Positions 1 to 11,400 of a DNA stretch of 64,000 nt are shown one piece after another (within the stretch, counting starts at the first letter, position 1; every line of letters begins with the position of its first letter). Source of the stretch: Capitulum mitella (Eukaryota > Arthropoda > Thecostraca > Pollicipedomorpha > Pollicipedidae); NCBI GenBank assembly GCA_030062745.1, contig CP099853.1:2170001-2234000 (forward strand), read 5' to 3'. The position numbers and the translations under genes are program-made. Under the pieces are notes generated by a model. The model did not search any database. It was not told the DNA's origin and saw only the letters and a program-made list of their open reading frames with translations.

Positions 1-50
1 TTTTGTCCCAAGAGGCAGGGTAGTTAAAAAGCGTCGTCTCTAAAATCCAG

Positions 51-118
<68 letters not shown>

Positions 119-163
119 CCTTGTATATATATATATACCTTGGTATATATATATATACCTTGG
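51..163. repeat. AT dinucleotide microsatellite with a 22-25 bp higher-order repeat
   Basis: A long (AT)n tract is followed by two blocks in which about 16-18 bp of TA repeats are separated by the pentamer CCTTG or CCTTGG. The right part is therefore a small tandem repeat built on the microsatellite. Frames open across this tract, such as isoleucine/tyrosine-rich ones, are artefacts. Confidence 0.95.
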
Positions 164-987
164 CACCCTATCAAAGGCTTTTTCGGAGTCGTTTTGTTAA
201 TAATGATTTGGTCACATGTTCCTGTCTGTATGGATGGCTGCTGGCGGACGTTGGGAGTTCTCCCATCCCCGCCTCTGTCCTGCCACCTCCGCTGCCGCAC
301 GTGGCCAGCGTGCGAGAAAAATCGTACCCCGCGGAGATGACGTTCTGGTGTTGATAAAGCATCGCGCCAGTTCAGATGCGATCCGGCGACCTCTGGCATT
401 GAGCGGAGAAAGTCAGCTGACCTCCGACAACAGGGAAACGCGAGCGAGATTGGTCCTCTTCAGGGTGGGTTAACCGGAACAAAATAAAGTAATGATTGAT
501 CCTTTCAAGAAAACATTGCCCCCTTTCACTTGCTTGTAAGACATTCAAAGAGGCGACGGGCTAGTAAATGGGTTGCTTCCGTGTCATGGAACCGTAGGGG
601 TACCGTGAAGACAATTTAAAGACGATCTTACATCAGCAGAGCCTTAGGGTTCGATCTCGCACTTCAGTGACTTAAATAAACTTGCATGCAACACCATGAC
701 GCCCTCCCTGCATCCTGCATAACAAGCTGGCGCCATTGTCCTGTCCGTCATTACCTGTTAGCTGAGTCTGAACACGAGGGATAGCAGACATGACAAATAG
801 CAGACGTCCGAACAGGGAGGGGGACAACCTGGGTCTGAACGTGCGGCGGCGCTGAGCCGACCCCGAACCTGGCCATGCCCTTACCACTGGCGGATCAGAG
901 CTATCTGGTGCTGTCTTGGCCCCAGTGACAAAGTAGTCTGAAGTCGTCCGAGTACGTTTATAGACTCCGACGTCTTTGCATAGCGCT
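164..987. other. Unassigned single-copy sequence
   Basis: Composition is mixed, with a slightly GC-rich patch near 240-330. The short frames here overlap on both strands and have no recognisable domain. I see no repeat, RNA gene or clear regulatory site. Confidence 0.5.
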
Positions 988-2199
988 TTAACCCTATTCC
1001 CGGAGGGCTAGACGGTATGGTCGATTCCCGGCAGGGAGGACGGATTCGGCCCCCCCTGAGATCTCGAGAACTACCTGTCCGATTTCATCGCAACAAACGG
1101 AAATCGATTTGCCGTGACGTGAACTACATTTTTATAAGAAGAAATTTGCAAAATTTTGAAATTTGTGGATACAGGGTGCAAAAATGTCAAAATGGGGGAT
1201 ACTTTTGGACTTCTTATAACTCCGCTGTTTATGGACCGATTTCCAAGAAACTGGCATGAATCGAGAGATTATGGATAGGGCTTTTACCATGGGTCCGCAA
1301 ATCTGAAATTTTGAGAGAATTCATCGGCGTTCACAGGGCTTCAAAAATAGGAGGATTGGTTTTCTAACAACTGAATGAACAAAAGAGGCAAACACCCATT
1401 TTGGCTTCTGCTAGTCATGTTATACTAAAGAAGTGCAAATCGCATTACAATGTTTGTATAATGTTAGCATAGGTGTCAGGGACATGAAAAAGGGGGAACT
1501 GTCATGGTCACACGTTTCTTCACATCAACTTGTAACCTTTGACCTTAAATGACCTCCAGTGACCTTGGGATCACTTGGAATGATCTCGTGTACATTTAAT
1601 ATTGTCTGTAAACGTTTTCAATCATTTGAATTCACTCTATTTCAAAAATGTCATTTTATGGCTATTGCGATGTAGGGTACGCGCACTGACATTTTAGGTC
1701 ATAGCTCCGTGACCCGACCTGATATCAAGCTGAAACTTGGTACACAAGTAGAAAGCACCGTTCTACGTCATATATATTCCGGGTTTGGTATTTAAAAAAA
1801 ACGGCGCCGAAATTGTTGCAAAAAACTAAATTTTGACTTTTGACCTTGACCTGACCTTGTAAAATAACCTCAGATAAACAAGATTACATCTGCACATTGC
1901 CCAACGATTTAGCTATACATCCATATAAAGTTTTAAGTTCTATCTTAAAAACTCTGTTTTTGGCAGACATTTTCCTTTTACCCTCAACATGGCCAAAAAT
2001 GGCATCAGGTGCCTCCCAAAAAACGTTGCCTGGCTCCGCCCCTGAAAAAAATATAATTTTGAAATTTTCTCACGGCACGTAGAAAGAATAGCTAGGAAAA
2101 GTCGCCAAGTTTCGTGAAGCTGCGTTAAAAAGCCTGGAATTGGCAAGCAAAAAACCCGAGGGGGGCGGATTCAGGCCCCCCTGCCGGGAATAGGGTTAA
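988..2199 (+). mobile_element. piggyBac-like non-autonomous DNA transposon, copy 1
   Basis: The 1,212-bp segment is bounded on both sides by TTAA. Just inside are the inverted termini CCCTATTCCCGG and CCGGGAATAGGG. A TTAA target duplication with ends beginning CCC is the signature of the piggyBac superfamily. Inside each end lies a G/C-rich imperfect palindrome containing GGATTC. The interior is AT-rich and carries many TGACCT/AGGTCA hexamers (for example 1533-1565, 1696-1701 and 1841-1857). No transposase frame is present, so the copy depends on an enzyme supplied elsewhere. A second, almost equally long copy lies inverted at 25323-26535, and comparing the two fixes the ends. The family assignment rests on termini and target site only. 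Confidence 0.85.
1533..1565 (-). promoter_or_regulatory. Array of nuclear-receptor half-site-like hexamers inside the transposon
   Basis: Read on the plus strand, TAACCT, TGACCT, TGACCT and TGACCT follow each other with spacings of 1, 4 and 4 nt. In receptor terms this is a DR1-DR4-DR4 arrangement of AGGTCA-type half-sites on the minus strand, with one half-site mutated. The same array is intact in the second copy at 25953-25985. Receptor binding is inference. Confidence 0.4.
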
Positions 2200-3920
2200 A
2201 GGCGGTTGGAGATCTGTTCGCGGCCGGTACACGCTGTTTGTACCCTGAACGGATTTATAGTGAGATGCGATCATGTTTCAGCCCACACGAGGCTCCACTT
2301 AAAATGCAACAAACAAAGAAACGCTTTTAAAGGCAGATGGCGCTTGATTGAGATGGTAGAGGGCCGTGACATACCCTGACATCGCTGGTGCAACCCGTTG
2401 AAGCTGTGGCCTATCTGTCTCCTCCAGGTTAGTCATTTCCGTCCTGTACAATCAAATACGCGCCACGCCAGGTCGGCATCGCCGTCTGGCTAACGGTTCC
2501 TCCAGCAGTCCCTGTGACTCTTCCTCAGCCGTGTCGGCGGCGGTCAAAGATCGCCATTGCCACCAGGAAGCGCTGCGCAAATTATCTTATGGTCTTCGTT
2601 CACGGTCGAGAGGGTTGGAGGACCGCAGATCAATTACCCGACGGGCTCTGCACAGGAGCGGTCATTGGCGCCCGAACAGCGCGTGCAGTCGACGGAAAGC
2701 AGGACGCGCCGCTTTACGACGTCGTCAGTAGCATTGGAAGCGGCTCCGCAGCGCTCTTTTGTCGATCGGTGTGTTTTAAGGGGGCGGCAGGCCTGATTCG
2801 TGTTTGATTGCGGTCGTGGATGGGTTTCTTTTCTGTGCTTTGTTCTCGCCAGTTTTTATGGCGGCTGCGGTAACGTTACACTGGGCACTAAACCCCATCT
2901 GAAAAGAAAAGACGCGGCTCATTGATGCTCTGTGAGCGCAATGCGGGAACACCATTGCACATTACGGCTATCACGTGAGTTGATAGTTCTGATGACTGCT
3001 GTGTATCGAGCTTATACATTACGGTAACAGTTTTAAAGCACGAAGAGCATGGCAAGTACCCTACATTGCAATTCGATGCAAAACGTACTAGACACAATGC
3101 ACCTGTGTACAAACGTTATTGACTCTCATTGACTTGGGAGCAATAGAAAGATCCATTTATTTTTAGGCTATCTAGAGACCCTTGGTCGAAGGAACGCTGT
3201 ACCTAACGTGCTTAGTTCGTACTCTTTACGTTTCTTTTCCAGTTTCGATTTCGTTTTCATTTTGCGCGCGACGAATTCCGCGGAGTAGCGAAGAAAAGTC
3301 TCAGCACCACCCATCGTCTTGCCGATATGGGCTGCATGTAACCTCCTCCGTAGACGGTAGCGCCTTCCCTCCCCATGTTTGTACGGGAGAGAATGTGTGA
3401 TAAGTAATCAGTAGCTGATACTGCAGGGGTCTGCAGCAGGAGGAAATTATCGCGATGTGTTGAAACAAGCCCGCGGTGGCCTGATCAAATGCGGGAAGAT
3501 GAGGTTGACCTCCCAAGATTGTAGGACGTGGATGTTGTAAACTGCGCTTGCGACTGAGTGAGAACTGCTGTTGTATATCTTTCTTATCATTGCATGACGG
3601 ATTTGAACAATAAGGTAATATCTCTGAGCGCTCAGCATGGTGGCATAGTTAAGCAGAAATGGAACGTATAAGACCATTGAGAAAAGTTGAATTTCATAAT
3701 CTTTTGAATAGTTTTCAGCTATTTAAACGCGCGAGAAATCCATCATTCAGAGAGCGCAAGAAGCATAGACACTAGCACAAACGTTCCTCATGATTGTAAG
3801 CACAGGAAAGTCGCGATAAAAATCTGGACAACAAATTAACAGTCGTGTGGCAACAGCGACTGCTGCCTGTCACAGCCGATTTTCAAAGCTTGCATGCACC
3901 AATGACAGGTAACCATCTTC
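2200..3920. other. Unassigned sequence with one GC-richer patch
   Basis: The part at about 2490-2780 is GC-richer and open in all three plus frames, which is typical of composition rather than coding. The rest is balanced. No recognisable protein, repeat or RNA gene was seen. Confidence 0.45.
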
Positions 3921-4395
3921 GTCAAATATGAAATTTTGAGAAAATTCATGGGTTACGGGCTTTAAAAATAGGGGGATTAGTTTTCTAATAACGGAATGAA
4001 CAAAAGAGGCCAAAAATTTTTAGTTTGCTAGTCATGTTTGCTAAAGAGTCGCTTCAAGAAAGCAAAGTCACACGTTCCAGATCAGCTTGGTGTCACCTGG
4101 AATGATGCGTGTCATTCAATATTATCTGTAAATTTTTAAGCACTCTATCCAAGAAATCATTTTTTGGCTTCGGACATGCATCTGTAGACGAAATTGGACA
4201 AAAGTAGAGGTCACTGAAAAAAGCTTGCGAAAAAAATTTTGTCTTTTGATTTTGAAGGGACAAAAAAAAAAAAAATAAAACAGTGAGTTCATAGAAAACG
4301 CTTTTTGCAAAAATACATTCAGTGGGTCAGTGTAATGGCTAGGAAAAGTGACCAAGTTTCGTGAAGCTGCGTTAAAAAGTGGGAATGAAAAAAAG
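3921..4395 (+). mobile_element. Decayed fragment of the 1.2 kb piggyBac-like family (copy 3)
   Basis: Several blocks match copy 1 in the same order. These include a block around AAATTTTGAGA, one around GGAATGAACAAAAGAGGC, a GGAATGAT block, and AAGTTTCGTGAAGCTGCG near 4357. The stretch between them is shortened and diverged, and neither terminal inverted repeat nor flanking TTAA is present. It is therefore an older, internally deleted relic. The boundaries are approximate. Confidence 0.75.
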
Positions 4396-6290
4396 CCTTG
4401 AGCGTAGAAACCATACTCAGTCGCTAATTTCACCGACGGGCCGGACTTTCATTCTGCAAGATGCGACTTTTCCTATTTTCATCGCTTGTCATCTTATCGC
4501 AAGTCAGCTGCATGCCACCTAAAAGCTAGCATGATACTGGCATTTCTAACAGGTTAACGAGCATTGCCGCTAGGCGCAAGAAAAGCTAATGGAAGCTTTG
4601 GGTTTTACGTGATGAATGGTGATGTCTTTTTGATGGTGCAGCATGTATTTCATTCTTAGATTCTCGATAAGAAATTACTTTGATCACAAGTGGGTGTTAC
4701 CTCCGCCTGCATCAACGAGAGTTATTGCACAATATCCTCTCCAATACCCAATTTTGATCCGAAGGTCATACTAATATATGCTAAGCTCCGAAATTAGTAT
4801 CTTCATTGTCCTATGTAACATTTTCCCATTGTTCGGGACTTTCCCTGCACGTTCGTGATGCACTCACAGGGTGCCCAGAATTGTTCACGTTTTGTTCCAC
4901 TGGGTCTGGTAGCCCTGACTGTGGTAAGCCACAACCGATCGTGATTTGTGGAGGATTCATCCATCACAACGAGAGGCCATCGTCGTTAACATCAAGGACG
5001 CGATGATGGCAGGTACAGGCCATCGTGCGACAGGTGACGTAGGAGGTGAAGCGTTTTTCGGCAGTTACGTCCTCCATCTCACAAGACATCAGCTTGAGCT
5101 ATCACTTTCAAGGGTTCCTTGTTTTGCAGCTGGCAAGTCGTTTACGAGAAAATACGCATGAAGTTTGCTAGCTCAAATGCGGATGCGATTTGATAATGCT
5201 CTTGTCAACTTTTACACCTCCTTGGTTGAATGAACGTATAATGAACGTCTCTCTGGCTTCCTTGCTAAAAAAGCCGCAAAATGCAAGCGTGGTGCAATGA
5301 GCTTGGAGCATATTCCATATATGCGTTATGTCTTCCAAGAAGTGGAGTTGCTAAACGTTGTTTCCGATGTTTGTCTTCTTGCCCCTCCGGCAACAAATAC
5401 ATTTCTCGCACCGATGGATATCACCTGAAGTCAGTCTCATAAGACAAAGCACTGTTCCTTGAAGTTAAAGAGAACAATTTAGACCATTTTGTAAAATGAC
5501 ATCTCCTCTCTTCTCGACAACCGATGCTGACTTAATTACTGTGTAGGCCTGGATGTTGGAGATGTGGCGGCAACTCAGACAGCTCAATGTGGATGCGTTG
5601 GAAACGCAGCAATGTACGCATCTGCAGTAACACGCAGCCACACAACTCAAAGGAAGTCTGGGTTCAGCGTGTCTACGTGACAAGGATGTACGACAGTAAG
5701 CTGCTCACGGCTCGTAGATCGTTTCGAGTACGGTAAAACTACAAAACTACATAGCGCAACCATGGCAGCAAAATGGTCTTTGTAAAGTGGATTAATAACA
5801 ACCTAGTTTTCACCATTACGTAAATAGAAAGAGAAGTCGAATGGCGAATCCTAAAGCTTTCCGCAAAAACGGAATTATGAAAAAGAAAGCAACTCATACA
5901 AAATGCTCAACATTGCAATACGTTTGAAAACTACACACCGAACGTCCATTATCTTCAGATGATTAGTAAAAACTTTGATGGTGTAGGCAAAATTATATGA
6001 TTAGAAATCATTTACGAAGCCATTAAGAAATTCTTGGTCACAAAACTTTGCATATTCTCGGCACAGGTATGTACAAGTTTTATCCGGCGATTAAACCTTC
6101 TTATTGCCAAAGATTTGGACCTTTATTTCGCCTGGGAAAGCATTTTCAGCACAGAATCCGACTACAGGCTTAGGCCGACAATTCAGCTGCTTTTTGAAGT
6201 GAACGCGTGGGTTTGCCTTCCTTCCATAATCAACTTACGACTTTTACGAATGCGTCAAACACTTCAAAGGCAGCGAGTGTGAATTAACCT
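4396..6290. other. Unassigned AT-rich sequence
   Basis: This is ordinary AT-richer sequence with short scattered frames and no family resemblance that I can recognise. No repeats or clear regulatory arrays were seen. Confidence 0.5.
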
Positions 6291-7150
6291 TCCTCCTGCT
6301 CACTGAGCTCGGCCCGCGTCAAACGCCCGCTGAACGCAGCGCCGAGCGAGCGGCGGCCGGGGCTCCCGGCACGGCAGTCAGCACCCCGCCGACGGCGTCT
6401 CGCGCCAGCGCCGCGCTCGACGGGAGCCTGAGAGCGCTTCAGGCCGGCGGCGGCTCGTGTGAACGCGCCAGCGGCCGCGGCACGCCCGGCCGGCCGTCGC
6501 CGGCCGCGCTGCTGGAGTAGCTCCGGTCGCAAGTCGATACACGCCTCTGGCCAAGCCTGGCGATCAAGGCCGTCGCCGGGCGGCGGAGGGTGCCCTGCCG
6601 CGCTCTGGCGCCGGTCTGCCGGTCTGACGGTCTGCTGGCCTCTGTGGCGCCGGTCTGTCGGCTTCTGCCGGAACGGTCCGCCGGCCTCCGTGGCGCCCGT
6701 CTGTCGGATTCTGCCGCGGCCGTCCGGCAGAATGGTCTGGAACACTGTCTGCCGGCGGCCACCGCCGCAGTTCGACAGTTCTGCCGGCTCTTTCTGCTAT
6801 CCTCTGCCGGCGGTGTCTGCCGCGCTCTGTCGCCGCCACCTGGCAAATCAGTCGCCGATATCTGCTGACATCTGATGCTGCTATGCGCCATTTCTACCGC
6901 TGCTCTGTCGCAGCCAGTGCTGTCGCCGCCTGCCACCAGTTCGCCCTCGTTCTCTTGCACTTGTCGCTGCCTGCATTACCCGCCTCCAATCTCCGCCTCC
7001 AGCCTCTGCAGGTGTCCTCTCCACCGCCACCGCCGCCGGGCGCCGGTCACCGTCCCCGCTTTCTGCCGCCGCCCTCGGGTCCGCCCTCACGTAAATGCGT
7101 CGGCGAACAAAACAGCACCACCGGCGACTGTGACTCAGTGGTGTATTGCA
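6291..7150. promoter_or_regulatory. CpG-rich island with a degenerate CTGCCGG-type repeat
   Basis: CpG is dense across the segment. About 6590-6850 is built from irregular repeats of a CTGCCGG/GGTCTGTCGG motif, which keeps several frames open on both strands at once. Those arginine/alanine/proline-rich frames look like composition artefacts. A promoter role is possible from CpG density only. Confidence 0.5.
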
Positions 7151-9300
7151 CCAACGTCCCGGCGGGATCGAAACCAGTACAACTTGTCTAACGACAGAGC
7201 TGGTGAATGAGAGCATGCATGATGCGCGTGCTTTCAGTCGCCGCGTTTTACGTTTAATTAGTAGTGTTTCGCGACACGGGGACTCATTGCAGTCACACTG
7301 CACGGCCTCTGAACATCTACGAGTCCGTTATACGTCGCGATTCTGATAAGCAGCCTTCCTCCAGCATACGCCACGACAATAACTTAGGTGCATACAATCA
7401 GATCGCCTGACCCGCTTTCTGCGCAGTATCTGTCATTTCGGAAAAAGTACGAGCTGTGAGTGAGGTGACAGTTTCTTCGAAACAATCAAGGCGACTCAGC
7501 CAAACTCCGTTAGTTTGCTGACACATCTAAAAATTCCTTTCACAAAGACCATACTGACGTGGTGACCTCCAACACTACCGGAAGTATTTGCATGAGTACT
7601 TGGATAAGACAAGTATATTTGTCCCAAGGATACTTGACTTCACTTCACGACATTTTACTTAAACACCAGCTGAACTTCCTTGATGATTTTGTGATGGGAC
7701 TGTCTTCTCAGCGCTGGGTATCACACAGTCATTTCTTTTCATCAAAACCAAAATGCTTTTTTGCTTTTAGTTGTTTTTGCTCTTTTTTGTTGTTGTTGCA
7801 AATATTACGTTTTTGTTTTTTCAAAAGTTTTCTGAAAAAATCGCCCAGTGTAGCTCTTCGTTCAAAACACTTGGACTTTGGTAATTAGTAAGACACTTTG
7901 GTGAGAAAAAAAACATTTTGCCTCTCAAAACACTCTAAGACTAACATCGCATTTTAGACTCTGAAATTCACTAAAAGCCTGGTCCAACAACGTCAGCAAA
8001 CAGCACAAAATACGATAAGGTAAGTGGTTATCCGCAGTGAAAGCACGAAATAATCGCCAGTGAAATGCGGAAAAGATGTAACAGTCATATGACATGTCGC
8101 AACAGAAATTGCTGCAGATGATTTTCAACGGACCAGATGCGAGACCAAGCTAAGATATTGCAGATTTTGCAACGTCTAATGCAGGAAACTGATGCCATCG
8201 GTCTGGTGAGGGGCTTCCGTCCAGTTTGCATAGGCATTTCGATGGAAAATAAGACATCACTTGGGTTGTAAAACTTTGCTTGATATTTGCTCGCGATAAG
8301 CAGCGCACGAGCATCTGCTGCCGCCAGCTTTCAAGTTGCCGGCAATGCGCCTGCCGCCTGACCTCCCACATTTGCGTTTGAGGAATCCGTGCAATGCCTA
8401 TCTTGCCGGGAAGAGTCCTGTCTTGTACTACCTTCTTATATGAGTAAGAAAACCAGGAAAAGTGGATGAGATCACAGGTAGCTTTCAACAAATGCTTTCT
8501 ATGGCACAGCAATGGTTTTATGAAGCAATGGCTGAAACCACGTCCAAATTGATACATGATATTCCCTATGCTTTACCATCGCTCATTTTGACTGGGTAGC
8601 GATCAGGCTTCCCTTGTCATTAAAAGTGAATGATTATGCCTGAAACCATAATGATTGTTCCAATGCGTTTCAGCAAAGAAAAATGTTTTATCATGATATG
8701 TTGTATAAATCACTCCAGCGGTAACCGTTTGGCAGATTGCTGTTCCATTCCATTGATTGCGCAATTGGCTGTTGAAATTTGCATACATGTTTTTTATTGC
8801 TAAAACATTGTTTAAACAGAAAATTGTGCTTAAATTAAGCAAATGGCAGGAACTTCTTATGGTGAGACCGAATGGATGCTCCCGAAGCTATCAGGAATGC
8901 TTTTGTCGTTGAGAATGGCAGTTACCATTTTATTAGAATTACCAGATCATTCGTAGGAAGGTTTCCTGTTTCACTCATGTAACATGACTATAACTCTTGA
9001 CAAGATAGCCAGACTTTGCAGCCGTACTGTATAGCATAGTATTTAAATGTCTCTGGCGCACACATCCTCCTATATTGTCACGTTCCAAATAAAGACGCTG
9101 CCCGTTAATGATTTATTTTATATATCAGGACTCTTCGACGCACCACTGATGCATTCTTCCTCGCACAGATTTCCCACAGATGACCCCACAGAAGATGATG
9201 TTCATATTAGCCGTTATGTCCTCCGAAATTTACTATCATGATAGTCCTTCAATGATCAAATAAATATTGAAGATAAACTGGCTAGATCGCAGCGTGTGAT
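7151..9300. other. Unassigned sequence
   Basis: Balanced to AT-rich. It has a T-rich stretch near 7730-7830 and short frames without recognisable domains. I see no repeat family shared with the rest of the window. Confidence 0.5.
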
Positions 9301-9650
9301 GGTGATGGTCCTTGTACGTTATGAACGCGGCAGTCTCCTAGTCTGCGATCTCGGCGCACTTTGATCTCGAGGGCGCGCGGCTTACGGGCTGTGGCTCCTC
9401 CGGTTCCGGAGATTCTTGAGCGACTGCCGCGGCCCCGTCTGTCAAGAACAATGGCCGACGGGCGAGCGTTATAATGCCATCAGCGGGTTCAGGTCAGTGC
9501 TTTACAGGGTCGCGCCAGCGCGCTGTGGGGTCACGACGCGCAACGCTCCAGTTGTGATGTGGCGCCGCCGCGGCCGGCGTTGCCATGGCGACGGCCAATT
9601 TCCGCCGACGCCGCCCCCGTCGCGTTTCCGTCGATTTAGGGAGTGACTCT
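9300..9650. promoter_or_regulatory. CpG-rich segment with RFX X-box-like site and CCAAT box
   Basis: Positions 9579-9592 read GTTGCCATGGCGAC, one base from a perfect palindromic X-box as bound by RFX factors. A CCAAT box follows at 9595-9599. The surrounding sequence is CpG-rich. Adjacent X-box and CCAAT motifs recur at 41.2-41.3 kb. A promoter or enhancer role is inferred; no transcript evidence is available. Confidence 0.4.
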
Positions 9651-10319
9651 GGAAACTACCTCTGTAGGGTGCCACCCCCACAGAAGTACAGGCAGATTTT
9701 CGAACTCTCTCTGGAATGACTTTTATCACAGAATAATTCTGCTTGTCATATTAACCTCTCTTTCCCTCGAAAAGACAGTGGAATCGCTGTTCTGCATAGA
9801 AATGTTACCGTTTTACACAATGCACAATGCAACCTTGTATTTGACGAACCTAGACTTCCCGTATGAAAGCAAAACTCGGTACGAATAGATTTTGAAAGGG
9901 AGCTGGAGCATTTGCACACCAATACATTTATGTTTCCGGCATACATGCCTCACGAAGAGCCTGCTCGTAAAGACAAAACCCTGTTAGAAATTTGGCGGCG
10001 TTCAATGACACGTTTGTGAACTTTCTGAGACACTCAGCAATTTCTTCCCGGAGTTTTAAATCCATGAGCCACCAGAGAATGCATGCTTCCTGGTAAATCA
10101 GATGTGTATCGCTGCAGTTAGTCAGTTACAGGTAGGTACCCTTGCACCGTGTCTCATTAACTGATGTTGGCTTGTCTTATCAGATGCGGGTGCCCATAGA
10201 ACATGCATCATTCGATGAGACTGCCATGCCCGTGTTCCAACGCGGGAGGAAAGACGCCATTCTGCTGACTTGTGAAATTCCCCAGCTTTATTCCATTCAA
10301 ACGACTAATTTTCCTCCCG
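9651..10319. other. Unassigned sequence
   Basis: Balanced composition, short frames only, nothing recognised. Confidence 0.5.
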
Positions 10320-10560
10320 ACTACTTCTGCGCGGGCCTCCCCCTCCCCCCCTCCGGAGGGCCACTTCATCCCGCCACCCAGTGGGCTGATGAAGGGGGCG
10401 AGCGCTGCCGGCGGCGCTAATTTCAGAGTTTAACGCGGCACGAGCCTGAGGCCCGACCGTCTGCAATTGATTTCGTCCGGCTCCGACCCGCTCGCATTAT
10501 GCAAAGTCGAGCCAATTACCTGTACTGTGGCCGTTTGTAATTGGTAATTACGGGATTTGT
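10320..10560. promoter_or_regulatory. CpG-rich segment with octamer-like and homeodomain-like sites
   Basis: A pyrimidine- and CpG-rich block leads into an octamer-like ATTATGCAAA at 10496-10505. It is followed by the homeodomain-like cores CCAATTACC (10512-10520), TAATTGG (10538-10544) and GGTAATTAC (10543-10551). The first and last of these are mirror images across about 20 bp. The combination resembles a developmental enhancer, but this is motif reading only. Confidence 0.35.
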
Positions 10561-11154
10561 CGTTGAGTCATGGTGGCGCGCGTGTGTGGCCTTCTGGTGG
10601 ATCCTCCGGGGCGGTGAGGCGGGTGTTCCTCTGCATCCTCTTCATCTGGAGAGGGTCTCATCGCTTCACAGTGGTGATCCTTGCAGTGGGTGGACAAGGT
10701 TATCAAAGTTAAAGCAATACGGTCAGAAGAACACGACAAATATAGAATCATGTTCAAGACGGTTGCATTGATTGCTAATTTGAAGCGATCTGTGCGTTAT
10801 CTAAATCAGCCTTTCAGTAAAGCCTGGGCATAGTCTCCCTAAGGCCAGAGTATTTTACAGCATAAAGAATAAACCAGCGACAGCGAGGATTGATACTCAT
10901 TGTAATACCTTGATGTAATCCTTTCTCCCAATCTCTTAGTTACCATTACTTTCTGTCCCACTTTTTCCTTTCCCCTTGCTATCTGCCTCTCAAGCTCACA
11001 TCTCATCAGCACGCACATGTACACTATTCCTCTGCATCTTTCTTTGCGCTTCCCTTTCGCTGTCAAATGACAAGATGACACAAGATTCGCGTCGGTAAAT
11101 GCCGCTCCTACAACGCTCAAGAGATTTATGATACAGTGCTCCCACAACGCTTAC
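10561..11154. other. Unassigned sequence
   Basis: No repeat, RNA gene or recognisable coding region seen. Confidence 0.5.
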
Positions 11155-11400
11155 GAAACACTATTCGGCCCCTCGTGCGTCCCCGCCGGGCGCCTGAAAC
11201 TCGGCGGTGAAATACGACGTCGACGCTGCGTTTTCCCCGGCGGCACCGTTAACTGAACTGCGCCGCGGCCGGCCGTTCTGGAAATTAAAACCACAGGAAA
11301 TCTTTCCGAGTAATTTCGTGACGCCGCCAGCAGCTGCCGCGTATTATATTGCTCCCTCAGCCGTATCCGATTGCACTGTTTTCACTGCGCGCACGAGCAG
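11155..11400. promoter_or_regulatory. CpG-rich island
   Basis: A short island of dense CpG lies in otherwise moderate sequence. No motif combination is specific enough to name. Confidence 0.35.

Noticed and set aside
51..400. 115-codon minus-strand ORF with Ile/Tyr repeat tail
   Set aside because: Its C-terminal half is the AT microsatellite; the remainder has no resemblance to a known protein.
640..680. tRNA T-arm-like GGTTCGATCTC
   Set aside because: The flanking bases do not pair as a T-stem, and no anticodon or acceptor arms fit upstream.
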